From assembly GCA_964354225.1 (NCBI GenBank), contig CAYGZC010000103.1:1-64000 (forward strand): a DNA stretch of 64,000 nucleotides, in the 5' to 3' direction. This document shows, piece by piece, positions 19,083 through 27,606 of this stretch. Under the pieces are notes generated by a model, which was not told the origin of the DNA, did no database searches, and saw only the letters and a list, made by a program, of their open reading frames with translations. The number at the start of each line of letters is the position of its first letter. Within the stretch, counting starts at the first letter, position 1. Origin of the DNA: CAYGZC01 sp964354225. Its GTDB lineage: Bacteria > Bacteroidota > Ignavibacteria > UBA10030 > SZUA-254. The position numbers were made by a program, and so were the translations under genes.

Positions 19083-19269
19083 CAGGTAAGGCACCGTGGA
19101 TTAAGTGGGTAACTTTTCGATTTATATTTCCCAAGATTTGTGAGAAGTAAACCCCGAAGAATAAGTGTCGGATGATATGGTTTTGTTCTTTTTATGAGGT
19201 CGAGGGCGCCTCAGTAATAGAATTGCCTGGGGGGCGGTTCACACACTGAAGGGCGCCTTCGACTTTTTT
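19083..19269 (+). ncRNA. Putative non-coding RNA of about 185 nt, family unknown
   Basis: The unit runs from the expected start after the promoter at 19048 to a T-run at 19264-19269. The 3' end is a strong hairpin (19199-19263) with arms GTCGA...GGCGCC...CTCAG and CTGAA...GGCGCC...TCGAC, enclosing a G-rich loop. It does not match SRP RNA, tmRNA, RNase P or a riboswitch class that I can recognise. A 25-codon frame at 19174-19251 exists but has no ribosome binding site. The T-run serves only the + strand, so the hairpin does not terminate the convergent pdaD transcript. Confidence 0.5.
19199..19269 (+). terminator. Intrinsic terminator of the putative ncRNA
   Basis: A GC-rich stem (GTCGA/TCGAC plus GGCGCC pairing) is followed immediately by TTTTTT at 19264-19269. 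Confidence 0.7.
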
Positions 19270-19272
19270 ATT

Positions 19273-19818
19273 TTATGGGAGGAGGATAGCAGAGGCAACT
19301 ACGGTCGTCCATAAACCGTTCTTATCGCCTTCTGCTGATTGTGTAACATTAAATGACTTAACAATCTTCCCGCTCATCTTGTACTGCTTCTCGCGTTCGT
19401 CCCATGCAATGTTCGGATCAAACTCGACACCAAGTGTTGTTGCTAACATTGTTGCTGCGAGGTCTTCAGCATAATCACCAGCTTTTTCATCCGTCTCACC
19501 GAATGGATGATGCTCGGATAGATAACCGTATTGGGTATTGTCGGAGGGAGTTGCGACACCGATGGATGCGGCTATCAATCGGTTTGGTTCATTCGTGGCA
19601 TTACGTGCCATGACTGCGAAAGTTATTTGACCTGCCTGAAGAAGTTTCAGTCCGTCTTCAGTTGGGATTCGTTTACAACCCGGTGGGAAGATGCTAGATA
19701 CTGTCACGAGATTACATTTCTCGATCTTTGCATCTCTGAGTGCTAACTCGAATGATTGTAAATAATCTTTATGCCGACCGACCCCTTTGGTGAAGAAGAT
19801 TTTTGTTGGGACGTACAC
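19273..19818 (-). CDS. pdaD: Pyruvoyl-dependent arginine decarboxylase
   Basis: The enzyme turns arginine into agmatine, the first step of a polyamine route, using a pyruvoyl group made by self-cleavage rather than pyridoxal phosphate. The cleavage region [10 protein letters not shown] is at residues 39-48, with Ser42 the expected pyruvoyl precursor. The 181-residue length and the ending of the family are kept. The start is GTG at 19818, supported by GGAG eight bases upstream. This type is best known from archaea but is also present in Chlorobi and Bacteroidota. Confidence 0.9.
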   Translation of the reverse strand: MYVPTKIFFTKGVGRHKDYLQSFELALRDAKIEKCNLVTVSSIFPPGCKRIPTEDGLKLLQAGQITFAVMARNATNEPNRLIAASIGVATPSDNTQYGYLSEHHPFGETDEKAGDYAEDLAATMLATTLGVEFDPNIAWDEREKQYKMSGKIVKSFNVTQSAEGDKNGLWTTVVASAILLP

Positions 19819-19967
19819 TTCAGTTGCTCCTTAAAAAAAAGTAATGATAATAGTTGAATATGGTTTGTGGGTATTCACTTATATATGTTTTCATTATTAA
19901 ATTAGTAAAAAATATAAATTCAAAAGTCAAGGTGTAAAAGTAAAAACGGCTTCTCTATGCTCTTCGT

Positions 19968-20432
19968 TCATCTTGCATAATCTCTCTGAAGCTGCCGTTT
20001 TGTTTCTCTTTCTTTAATCGCTTCTCGCTTGTCATAGGATTTTTTACCTTTCGCGAGTCCGAGTTCAACTTTGGCGATGTTATTTTTAAAATATACTCTG
20101 AGTGGTACCAATGTTAATCCTTTTCCAGCCACTTTACCAATCAATCGGCGAATTTCACGCTTGTGCATCAACAGTTTCCGATCACGCTTGGGATCGTGGT
20201 TGTTTATATTACCTTTCTCAAAAGGACTAATGTGCATCCCAATGAGCCAGACTTCACCGTTCTTGAGTAGAGCGTAACCATCCTGCAGATTGGCAGTGCG
20301 TTGCCTAAGTGATTTGACTTCAGTACCTTTCAGCACGATGCCCGTTTCAAACCGATCGATAATGAAATAATCGTGGAGAGCTTTACGGTTGGTAACAACA
20401 ACTTTTTCTTCCTTGGAGCTCTCTGTAGTCAT
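19968..20432 (-). CDS. smpB: SsrA-binding protein SmpB
   Basis: SmpB delivers tmRNA to stalled ribosomes. The core (NRKALHDYFIIDRFETGIVLKG, then EVKSLRQRTANLQDGYAL) and the basic C-terminal tail (KGKKSYDKREAIKERETKR) are intact in 154 residues. The frame is open upstream to 20606, but that extension is hydrophobic and unlike SmpB, so ATG 20432 is taken as the start. No tmRNA gene is visible in the window. Confidence 0.93.
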   Translation of the reverse strand: MTTESSKEEKVVVTNRKALHDYFIIDRFETGIVLKGTEVKSLRQRTANLQDGYALLKNGEVWLIGMHISPFEKGNINNHDPKRDRKLLMHKREIRRLIGKVAGKGLTLVPLRVYFKNNIAKVELGLAKGKKSYDKREAIKERETKRQLQRDYAR

Positions 20433-20710
20433 CTCGGTTGCAGCATGATGGAAATAATAATAAGAATTTTGGAAGGTAAATGCAATATAAAATTTTTTAA
20501 CAATTGCATAGAGTGCAATTCCAAATCGTACTCTAAAAAGTTTAATTCTTGTTCCCCAAAAGACTTTGGAAACAAAAAGCCCCACCCGATTACTCGGACA
20601 GGGCATGCTTCATGAAACTTGAATCGTCAATCTATAATATTCCGTCGGTACTAACTCTCTTTGACTTTCCCCCCATTATTTCCTATATTTTTCAGACAGA
20701 TTTTTAAAAA

Positions 20711-22117
20711 ATGAAGAAATTAATGCCAGAACGACAATTTGATATTGCAATTATTGGCAGCGGACCAGGCGGATATGTAGCTGCTATTCGTGCGGCGCAG
20801 TTAGGGCTAAAAACTGCTGTAATCGAGCGAGATAAGATTGGCGGTGTTTGCACCAACTGGGGATGTATTCCAACTAAAGCGCTGTTGAAAAGTGCAGAGA
20901 TGTTTCGGCACTTCAAACAAGCTGATGAGTTTGGAATTATGTTTAAGGATTTGAGTTTTGATTTTCCAAAAGTTATCAAGCGAAGCAGAGATGTTGCCCT
21001 TAGAAATTCTAAAGGTATCGAGTATCTTTTCAAGAAGAATAAGATAGAATTGATTTCTGGATTTGGAAAGATTACTGGAAAAGGGAAAATTGAAGTTAGC
21101 AAGGATGATAAAGCATCTGAGACTATTATTTCAAAACATGTCATTATCGCAACAGGTGCAAGGCCTCGATCGCTGCCCGGTGTAAAGATAGATGGGAAGC
21201 AGATTATCTCAAGCACCGAAGCGATGCTGTTGCAGCAACCGCCAAAGTCGATGATAATCATCGGTGCGGGTGCGATTGGAGTTGAGTTTGGATATTTCTA
21301 TAATTCCTTCGGAACGAAAGTTACAATCGTGGAAATGATGCCGAACATTTTACCTATTGAAGATAAAGAGATTTCGAAACTGCTTGAAAGTAATTTGAAG
21401 AAATCGGGAATAGAAATTCTGACTGACAATAAAGTTGAAAGCATTACTACCGGAAAAGATATCAAAGTAGCAGTGACCGCGAAGGACACAAAGAAAGATT
21501 TAACGGGAGATGTTGTTTTGATGGCAATCGGGGTGCAGGGGAATGTTGAAAACATCGGACTTGAATCTGTTGGTGTGAAAGTTGAGAATGGCTGTATTCA
21601 GGTTGATGATTTTGGCAAGACGAATGTTGAAGGAATTTATGCTATCGGCGATGTTGCCGGAACACCATGGCTTGCGCATGTTGCATCAAGGGAAGGGATC
21701 ATTTGTATAGAAAAGATTGCTGGAAAAAATACCCTGCCGATAGATTGGAACAATATTCCCGGCTGTACTTATTGTCAGCCGCAAGTGGCGAGTATCGGCA
21801 TGACGGAAGAAAAAGCAGTTGAGCATGGATATAAAATTAAAGTTGGGCGATTTCCATTTACTGCCAGTGGAAAAGCAAGGGCAATCGGTGAAACTGATGG
21901 ACTGGTGAAATTGATTTTTGATTCAAAATATGGAGAGTTGTTAGGTGCGCACATCGTTGGTTCAGATGCTACCGAGATGATTGCCGAGCTCGGTCTCGCA
22001 AAAACATTAGAGACGACGTCTGAAGGAATTATCAACACCATTCATGCACATCCAACGTTCTCGGAAGCTATTATGGAAGCGGCGGAGAATGCAGAAGGAC
22101 ATGCGATTCATATATGA
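20711..22117 (+). CDS. lpdA: Dihydrolipoyl dehydrogenase (E3)
   Basis: E3 reoxidises the dihydrolipoyl arm of 2-oxoacid dehydrogenase complexes and passes electrons to NAD. The FAD-binding GSGPGGYVAA, redox pair Cys47/Cys52 in GGVCTNWGCIPTK, NAD-binding IIIGAGAIGVEFG and C-terminal HAHPTFSEA with the catalytic His are present in 468 residues. It opens a + strand locus with lipB, E1, E2 and lipA. An ATG at 20723 is an alternative start. Confidence 0.94.
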   Translation: MKKLMPERQFDIAIIGSGPGGYVAAIRAAQLGLKTAVIERDKIGGVCTNWGCIPTKALLKSAEMFRHFKQADEFGIMFKDLSFDFPKVIKRSRDVALRNSKGIEYLFKKNKIELISGFGKITGKGKIEVSKDDKASETIISKHVIIATGARPRSLPGVKIDGKQIISSTEAMLLQQPPKSMIIIGAGAIGVEFGYFYNSFGTKVTIVEMMPNILPIEDKEISKLLESNLKKSGIEILTDNKVESITTGKDIKVAVTAKDTKKDLTGDVVLMAIGVQGNVENIGLESVGVKVENGCIQVDDFGKTNVEGIYAIGDVAGTPWLAHVASREGIICIEKIAGKNTLPIDWNNIPGCTYCQPQVASIGMTEEKAVEHGYKIKVGRFPFTASGKARAIGETDGLVKLIFDSKYGELLGAHIVGSDATEMIAELGLAKTLETTSEGIINTIHAHPTFSEAIMEAAENAEGHAIHI

Positions 22118-22247
22118 GAAGTAAGCACTGAGCGGAAAGCAAAGAGTATTGAGCGAAGAGCAAAGAACAAAGTATGCCGAAGGTATGTTCAAAAGGAATC
22201 CTTCTGGGGTCTTCGGGCGATTTAGATCACTATATTGATTGAGCGAA

Positions 22248-22550
22248 ATGGATATTGAGAAGATAAAAAAAGCTGTAAAGAAAAAAAATTGCTATACATA
22301 TCATGCAATCCAAAAGATGATCGATCGCGATATCAATACGTCAGACATCAGGGAAGCGATTGAATCGGGTGAGGTCATCGAGGAATATCCGCGTGTTAAA
22401 TATGGACCAAGTTGTTTAATATTTGGATTCACCAGGATGAATCGTCCGATTCATCTATTAGTTTCCTACTCAGACCCATTCTGGGTTATCACAGCATATG
22501 AACCGAGCAATCGGGAATGGATAAACTTTAGAAAAAGGAAAAGCAAATGA
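22248..22550 (+). CDS. DUF4258 domain protein, probable toxin of a toxin-antitoxin pair
   Basis: This 100-residue protein has the DUF4258 pattern: YHAIQKMIDRDI near the N-terminus, a central GEVIEEYP and a C-terminal VITAYEPS. Related folds occur among RelE-like toxins. Its stop overlaps the start of a YgiT-type zinc-finger gene, the usual arrangement of a toxin-antitoxin pair. Toxicity is inference. ATG 22248 is chosen over an upstream TTG at 22239. The 130 bases before it hold degenerate GAGCGAAGAGCAAAG-type repeats and a small imperfect palindrome (22176-22218). Confidence 0.75.
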   Translation: MDIEKIKKAVKKKNCYTYHAIQKMIDRDINTSDIREAIESGEVIEEYPRVKYGPSCLIFGFTRMNRPIHLLVSYSDPFWVITAYEPSNREWINFRKRKSK

Positions 22551-22762
22551 TTTGCAAAGTATGTCGGGATATTATGAAGAATAGACGAAGTGACGTTGAA
22601 TTCTTTTACCAAGAGAAACTCGTTGCAGTCAAAAATATCGAGCATCTTGAGTGTGATAATTGTGGCGAGCGTGTATATTCATCGGAAGCGACTTCGAAGA
22701 TTTTGAGGAAAATAAAAAACAATAAAGTGGAAAAATACATTCGGGTTCCTGTTTATTCGTAA
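22547..22762 (+). CDS. YgiT-type zinc finger protein, probable antitoxin
   Basis: This 71-residue protein has two CxxC pairs (CKVC at residues 3-6 and CDNC at about 36-39), as in the N-terminal zinc domain of MqsA/YgiT. It lacks a separate helix-turn-helix domain, so it may bind its partner rather than DNA. It overlaps the DUF4258 gene by four bases (ATGA). Confidence 0.75.
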   Translation: MICKVCRDIMKNRRSDVEFFYQEKLVAVKNIEHLECDNCGERVYSSEATSKILRKIKNNKVEKYIRVPVYS

Positions 22763-22884
22763 CGAAAGATTTTTATTTCATCGTTACTACGCAAGGTCAT
22801 TCAAGTACTTACAGGTTTGGGCATGAGAGTGGTATTTCAGGATTATTGATAAAGGAATTACCTAAGCAAATATTTTTTAGTTTT

Positions 22885-22926
22885 TGCACCAAAGGCGCAT
22901 CCGCCTCAGGCGGAGACTTTTGCATT
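22885..22926. repeat. REP-like GC-rich palindrome between YgiT and the 73-residue gene
   Basis: The core TCCGCCT-C-AGGCGGA (22900-22914) is a near-perfect palindrome. It sits within a weaker outer pairing of GCAccAAAG and CTTTTGC. It shares ATCCGCCTC with the palindrome inside the E2 gene (27358-27366). Confidence 0.65.
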
Positions 22927-22947
22927 GATAAATGAAAGGGAAGACAG

Positions 22948-23169
22948 ATGAAAAATGAAACCGTAAAATCTTCGGATGAGATGCTTGCAATCGAAGAACT
23001 CTACATCCAGCTTCGTGCGATGAAGAAAGTGTTAGAAGAAAAAGGTTTAATGACTGAAGATGACTTTAGAGTTGCTTATGCGAGGGAAGTAGTAATAAAT
23101 CCTGGTGAACAAGCGAATCAACGAATTACAGAGCATCTCGCCGAGCACCGTAAGAAGTTCATACATTAA
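22948..23169 (+). CDS. Small hypothetical protein upstream of lipB
   Basis: I do not recognise this 73-residue, mostly helical, charged protein. It contains ELYIQLRAMKKVLEEKGLMT, loosely like the start of nitrile hydratase-type helices, but that is weak. A GGGAAGA ribosome binding site precedes ATG 22948, and its TAA overlaps the lipB ATG (TAATG). It is therefore probably expressed and coupled to lipB. Confidence 0.65.
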   Translation: MKNETVKSSDEMLAIEELYIQLRAMKKVLEEKGLMTEDDFRVAYAREVVINPGEQANQRITEHLAEHRKKFIH

Positions 23170-23882
23170 TGAGGCAAATTCAGGTTATACCTCTCGGTCT
23201 CACTAACTACAAATCCGCGTGGGATTTGCAGCGGAAGATTTTCGAGTTGAGAGTAAGCGGGAAAATCCATGATATCATTTTGTTGACTGAGCACAATAAT
23301 GTTTACACGCTCGGTAAGAGCAGCGAAGATGCCCACCTTCTTGCAAACGATGCTGAGCTGAAATCTACTGGTGCAGAAGTTTATCATACCGACCGTGGTG
23401 GAGATATAACCTATCATGGACCAGGGCAGCTTGTAGTATATCCGATTCTTGATTTGAATAATTACTACCTCAATATTCATCGTTATCTTCGAGATCTGGA
23501 GGAAGTTATAATCCGATCGCTTGTTGATTTTGGAATTAAAGCACACAGAGAAGAAAAATTCACGGGTGTCTGGGTGGATCAAAATAAAATCGCTGCTATT
23601 GGAGTAAAAATTAGCCGCTGGATTACGATGCATGGATTTGCACTAAACATAAATACTGACCTTTCGTATTTCGACAGGATAATTCCTTGTGGAATTTTTC
23701 ATAAAGGTATCACGTCTATGCAGAAAATACTCGGGAACGCTATATCGGTACAAGATGTTTCAAATTCAGTATTAACACATTTCATCAATGTATTTGATGT
23801 CCGGATTTTGGAAATGGACAAAGAAGTGTTTTTAAAATTCATAAATCAGTTAACAATTGAAAATGTGGAATGCCAAAAGTAA
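23169..23882 (+). CDS. lipB: Octanoyltransferase LipB
   Basis: LipB moves octanoate from acyl carrier protein onto lipoyl domains, the first step of lipoate synthesis. The motif RGGDITYHGPGQ, the catalytic Lys in AAIGVKISRW and the catalytic Cys in IIPCGIFHKGI are present in 237 residues. Its 3' end overlaps the E1 gene by 13 bases, so synthesis is coupled to the enzyme that needs the cofactor. Confidence 0.93.
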   Translation: MRQIQVIPLGLTNYKSAWDLQRKIFELRVSGKIHDIILLTEHNNVYTLGKSSEDAHLLANDAELKSTGAEVYHTDRGGDITYHGPGQLVVYPILDLNNYYLNIHRYLRDLEEVIIRSLVDFGIKAHREEKFTGVWVDQNKIAAIGVKISRWITMHGFALNINTDLSYFDRIIPCGIFHKGITSMQKILGNAISVQDVSNSVLTHFINVFDVRILEMDKEVFLKFINQLTIENVECQK

Positions 23883-25915
23883 TATCAGAACAAAATCAAA
23901 AAATAAAGAAGATCGATCTTTCAAAAGAGCGAATGCTCGATGCATATCGTTTTATGTATACTGCACGGAAGGCTGATGATAAAGTTCTTATTCTTCTTAA
24001 GCAGGGGAAAATATTCTTTCACATCGGCGGCTCGGGACATGAAGCGATACAGGTTGCGACTGCATTTGTATTGAAGCCAGGTTATGATTGGTCATACCCA
24101 TATTATCGTGATCTTGCATTTGTGCTTAGTATGGGATATAGTGTAAAGGAAGTTCTTGCAGAAGCGATGCACCGAGCAAGCGGACCGAGCAGCAGCGGAT
24201 TTTCAATGCCATTCAATTATGGACACAAGAGCTTGCGTATACCCGCGCAATCAAGTACAACAGGGATGCAATATTTACAAGCAGTAGGAACTGCACTTGC
24301 GAATGTTAAGGATGGAAAAGATGAAGTTGTGTATGTCTCATCAGGCGAAGGGTCCACCAGCCAAGGTGAATTTCATGAAGCTGTTAACTGGGCATCGCGA
24401 GAGAAACTGCCGGTGCTGTTCGTTATCGAGGATAACAAGTATGCGATATCGGTAACGAAGAAAGAGCAGACTGCTGCACCCTCAGTTTATCATCTCGTTA
24501 AAGGTTATGAAGGGCTTAATCGCTATGAAGTTGATGGATGTAATTTCATGGAATCATATGAAGTTGCAAAGGATGCCGTTGATAATGCTCGTCGTGGCAA
24601 AGGACCGAGTTTGATCCTCGCAAATACCGTTCGCCTACTTCCTCATTCATCCTCCGATGATCAGCGGAAATATCGAAGTGAAGAAGATTTGACTCGTGAT
24701 CGTGAACGTGACCCGATTCCTCGTTTTGAACAGTATATTGTTTCCAACCGGATTGCAACGATAGAAAATATCAAAGAAATCCAAATCGAAATCCAAAAGC
24801 AGATTGATGATGCCGCGGATATTGTTGAACAAGAACCACAGCAAGATCCGGCAAATCTGTTAAAGCATGTTTATTCGGTGAATAGTGTTGTTAAAAAAGA
24901 TGGATTCATCGAGCCGGAACATACCGGTGACAAGATTGTTCTGATCGATGCAATCAATCATGCGCTCGCAGAAGAGTTAGAGCTAAATCCCAAAATGTTG
25001 ATTTATGGTGAAGATGTTGGCGGCGAGAAAGGCGGAGTATTTACAGCAACTAAAGGGTTGACAAAAAAATTTGGTTGGGAGCGGGTATTCAACTCACCTC
25101 TTGCAGAAGCGAGTATTATTGGTACAGCATTTGGACTTGCAGTCCGCGGATACAAGCCAGTTGTGGAGATTCAATTTGGAGATTATATTTGGCCCGCATT
25201 CATGCAGCTGCGTGATGAAGTAGCGATGATGCGTTTCCGTTCTAATAATGAATGGTCTTGTCCGATGGTTGTACGTGTTGCAGTCGGTGGGTATATACAC
25301 GGTGGATTGTATCATAGTCAATCGATCGATGGTTTCTTTACACACGTTCCAGGACTTCGGGTTGTGATGCCATCGAATGCAGCGGATGCAAAAGGATTGC
25401 TCAAAACTGCTTGTCGATCTGACGATCCTGTAATCTTCTGCGAACACAAAGGATTATATCGTGCAAGTTTTGCTGCATCTCCAGAACCGACCTCCGACTA
25501 TATGCTTCCGTTTGGATTAGCGAAAACTGTCAGAGCTGGTGATGATATTACTATAATTACCTGGGGGATGATGGTTCCACGCTCACTTGAAGCTGCGCGT
25601 AAAATGGAAGAGGAAGGAATTAATATTGAGGTTATTGATCTTCGGACCTTGAATCCACTTGACACAGATACAATTTTGAGATCAGTTAGAAAGACTGGAA
25701 AAGTTCTAATCGTTCATGAAGACACTTTGACCGGAGGTTTTGGTGCAGAGATAGCGGCGATAATTGCCGACGAAGCGTTCACGCGACTTGATGCACCGAT
25801 TAAACGAGTGGCAGCGAAGGATTGTCATGTCCCTTACGGACCGACACTTGAAAATGCAATGCTGCCGCAGACAGCGGATATCATCTCAGCATTATCAGAA
25901 TTGGTAAAGTTCTAA
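23870..25915 (+). CDS. 2-oxoacid dehydrogenase E1, fused alpha and beta subunits
   Basis: A 681-residue thiamine-diphosphate enzyme that decarboxylates a 2-oxoacid and acylates the lipoyl arm of E2. The alpha half carries the TPP motif GEGSTSQGEFHEA...DNKYAIS (residues about 160-195). The beta half starts near residue 360 (ALAEELELNPKMLIYGEDVG). The sequence resembles branched-chain (2-oxoisovalerate) dehydrogenases, but pyruvate is possible. Fusion of alpha and beta is known in Bacteroidota and relatives. The gene overlaps lipB. The 246 bp after it hold no recognised gene. Confidence 0.9.
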   Translation: MPKVISEQNQKIKKIDLSKERMLDAYRFMYTARKADDKVLILLKQGKIFFHIGGSGHEAIQVATAFVLKPGYDWSYPYYRDLAFVLSMGYSVKEVLAEAMHRASGPSSSGFSMPFNYGHKSLRIPAQSSTTGMQYLQAVGTALANVKDGKDEVVYVSSGEGSTSQGEFHEAVNWASREKLPVLFVIEDNKYAISVTKKEQTAAPSVYHLVKGYEGLNRYEVDGCNFMESYEVAKDAVDNARRGKGPSLILANTVRLLPHSSSDDQRKYRSEEDLTRDRERDPIPRFEQYIVSNRIATIENIKEIQIEIQKQIDDAADIVEQEPQQDPANLLKHVYSVNSVVKKDGFIEPEHTGDKIVLIDAINHALAEELELNPKMLIYGEDVGGEKGGVFTATKGLTKKFGWERVFNSPLAEASIIGTAFGLAVRGYKPVVEIQFGDYIWPAFMQLRDEVAMMRFRSNNEWSCPMVVRVAVGGYIHGGLYHSQSIDGFFTHVPGLRVVMPSNAADAKGLLKTACRSDDPVIFCEHKGLYRASFAASPEPTSDYMLPFGLAKTVRAGDDITIITWGMMVPRSLEAARKMEEEGINIEVIDLRTLNPLDTDTILRSVRKTGKVLIVHEDTLTGGFGAEIAAIIADEAFTRLDAPIKRVAAKDCHVPYGPTLENAMLPQTADIISALSELVKF

Positions 25916-26161
25916 ATTGATATGGTAAAAAATCCAAAGAAAATTGTAAGCTTTGAGCGAAGATTGTTGAAGAAGGAAAAATTCCACTACATTTCCTGGA
26001 TGCAGCTTCTCGATGACCTCAGAAAACACACTGTAAAACTAAAGAGATTTACTCCCTAGCAAATAAACTTGAGGGAATTCAAGTTTGTCTTAAGATTGCA
26101 AAGGTGTTAAATAGTGTTCGCTGAAAGCTTATCAAAGAAAATAATTACAGAGGTTTAGAGT

Positions 26162-27514
26162 ATGTCCAAAGTCGAAGTTGTAATGCCGCAGTTAGGTGAA
26201 AGTCTCACCGAAGGTACGATTGTTAAGTGGCATAAGAAGCCGGGTGATAAAATCAAGAAAGATGAAACACTCCTTGAAATAAGTACGGATAAAGTGGACT
26301 CAGAAATTCCATCTCCAGCGTCAGGAGTCATAATAAAATTATTATTCGAGGAACAGAAAACAGTTGCTGTACGCACCGTGATCGCCGAGATTGAAACTGA
26401 TGAATCATCAGTAATAATCGAGAAAGCACCAAAATCTTCAATTCTGGAAGATGTCCAAAAACCTGACACACAGATAAAAATATCGGCTGTTCAATCAATT
26501 AAACAACCTGCCCAGATTACTCCACTCCCGGGACGATTTTATTCACCGCTTGTTTTGAGTATCACAAAAGAAGAAGGAATCACACTATCGGAACTTGAGC
26601 GCCTTCCTGGTTCAGGTGATGGTGGAAGAGTAACGAAGAAAGATATTATTGCTTATATTCAAACTCGGAAAGCGGGTGTTAGTTCCCAGCCATCGATTCC
26701 AACACAACCTCCCATGGTTGGTGTACCTCATGTGGAAACCACGCTTAAGCATATTGATAGTGGTGAGCTTGTCCAGAAATATCCGACATCCCAATATGAA
26801 ATATTGCAGATGAGTAATGTAATCGCAAAAATGTCGGAACACATGGTAAAAAGTGTTCACACTTCTCCCCATGTATGGGCAGTTCACGAATGCGATATGA
26901 CCAATGTGGATAAAGCACGCCGAAAGAACGCCGGTGTGTTCGAGAAGCGAGAAGGTTTCAAGCTTACATATATTCCATTTATCTGTGGTGCAGTAATCAA
27001 AACATTGAAACAATTTCCTTTGGTTAATTCATCAGTCGATGGTGATAAGATTATCGTGAAGAAATTTGTAAATCTTGGAATTGCGGTTGCTGCGGAGAAT
27101 GGCTTGATAGTGCCAGTAATCAAGAATGCAGATGAGAAAAATTTTGTTGGACTTGCGCGCTCACTAAATGATCTTGCAACACGTGCACGGTCGAGGAAAC
27201 TCCTTCCAAGCGAAATTGAAGGCGGCACGTTCACAATTACGAATTTTGGAGTGTTCAATACCTTGATAGGAATACCAATTATCAACCAACCGCAAGTTGC
27301 GATTCTCGGCACAGGTGCAGTGAAGAAACGCCCAGTGGTGATTTCCACCGGAGGTGGATCCGCCTCTAGCAGAGATGATGCGATAGCTATTCGTTCGATT
27401 GCTCATTTAACACTTGCGTTCGATCATCGCATCGTGGATGGTGCGTTAGGAGGAACATTCCTCGAAACAATTTGTAAATTATTAGAAAACTACGATTCGG
27501 AGAAGGTACTGTAA
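26162..27514 (+). CDS. 2-oxoacid dehydrogenase E2 (lipoyl acyltransferase)
   Basis: This 450-residue core subunit has one lipoyl domain (residues 1-78, lipoyl-Lys44 in ISTDKVDSE), a peripheral subunit-binding domain (about 122-165, SITKEEGITLSELERLPGSG) and a catalytic domain ending in the active-site AFDHRIVDGALGG. Between VAILGTGAVKKRPVV and DAIAIRS is an extra Ser/Gly-rich stretch of about 10 residues coded by a palindrome (27344-27366). Its partners are the E1 just upstream and LpdA; the acyl substrate is uncertain (branched-chain or pyruvate). Confidence 0.92.
   Translation: MSKVEVVMPQLGESLTEGTIVKWHKKPGDKIKKDETLLEISTDKVDSEIPSPASGVIIKLLFEEQKTVAVRTVIAEIETDESSVIIEKAPKSSILEDVQKPDTQIKISAVQSIKQPAQITPLPGRFYSPLVLSITKEEGITLSELERLPGSGDGGRVTKKDIIAYIQTRKAGVSSQPSIPTQPPMVGVPHVETTLKHIDSGELVQKYPTSQYEILQMSNVIAKMSEHMVKSVHTSPHVWAVHECDMTNVDKARRKNAGVFEKREGFKLTYIPFICGAVIKTLKQFPLVNSSVDGDKIIVKKFVNLGIAVAAENGLIVPVIKNADEKNFVGLARSLNDLATRARSRKLLPSEIEGGTFTITNFGVFNTLIGIPIINQPQVAILGTGAVKKRPVVISTGGGSASSRDDAIAIRSIAHLTLAFDHRIVDGALGGTFLETICKLLENYDSEKVL
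27344..27366. repeat. REP-like palindrome translated in frame inside the E2 gene
   Basis: TCCACC-GGA-GGTGGA is followed by GAGGTGGATCCGCCTC, a 16-bp palindrome with one mismatched pair. It codes for STGGGSASS, an insertion in a loop where E2 proteins are normally shorter. It shares ATCCGCCTC with the intergenic palindrome at 22885-22926. Confidence 0.65.
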
Positions 27515-27606
27515 TAAATTCGAAATACTAAATCTGACATACTAAACGATCTCAAAATTTGAAATGGATAATCCAGATAACATGAATTAGAAGTTAGAAT
27601 TTAACG

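Noticed and set aside
19174..19251. A 25-codon frame within the putative ncRNA
   Set aside because: No ribosome binding site and it overlaps the terminator hairpin; a leader peptide is possible but unsupported.
20433..20606. N-terminal extension of smpB
   Set aside because: The extra 58 residues are hydrophobic and unlike SmpB; the family start is the internal ATG at 20432.
22118..22168. Degenerate GAGCGAAGAGCAAAG-type direct repeats after lpdA
   Set aside because: Purine-rich and too degenerate to call a defined element; not a CRISPR array.
25922..26059. A 45-codon frame between E1 and E2
   Set aside because: No ribosome binding site and no recognised product; the surrounding 246 bp may be a decayed gene but this cannot be shown.
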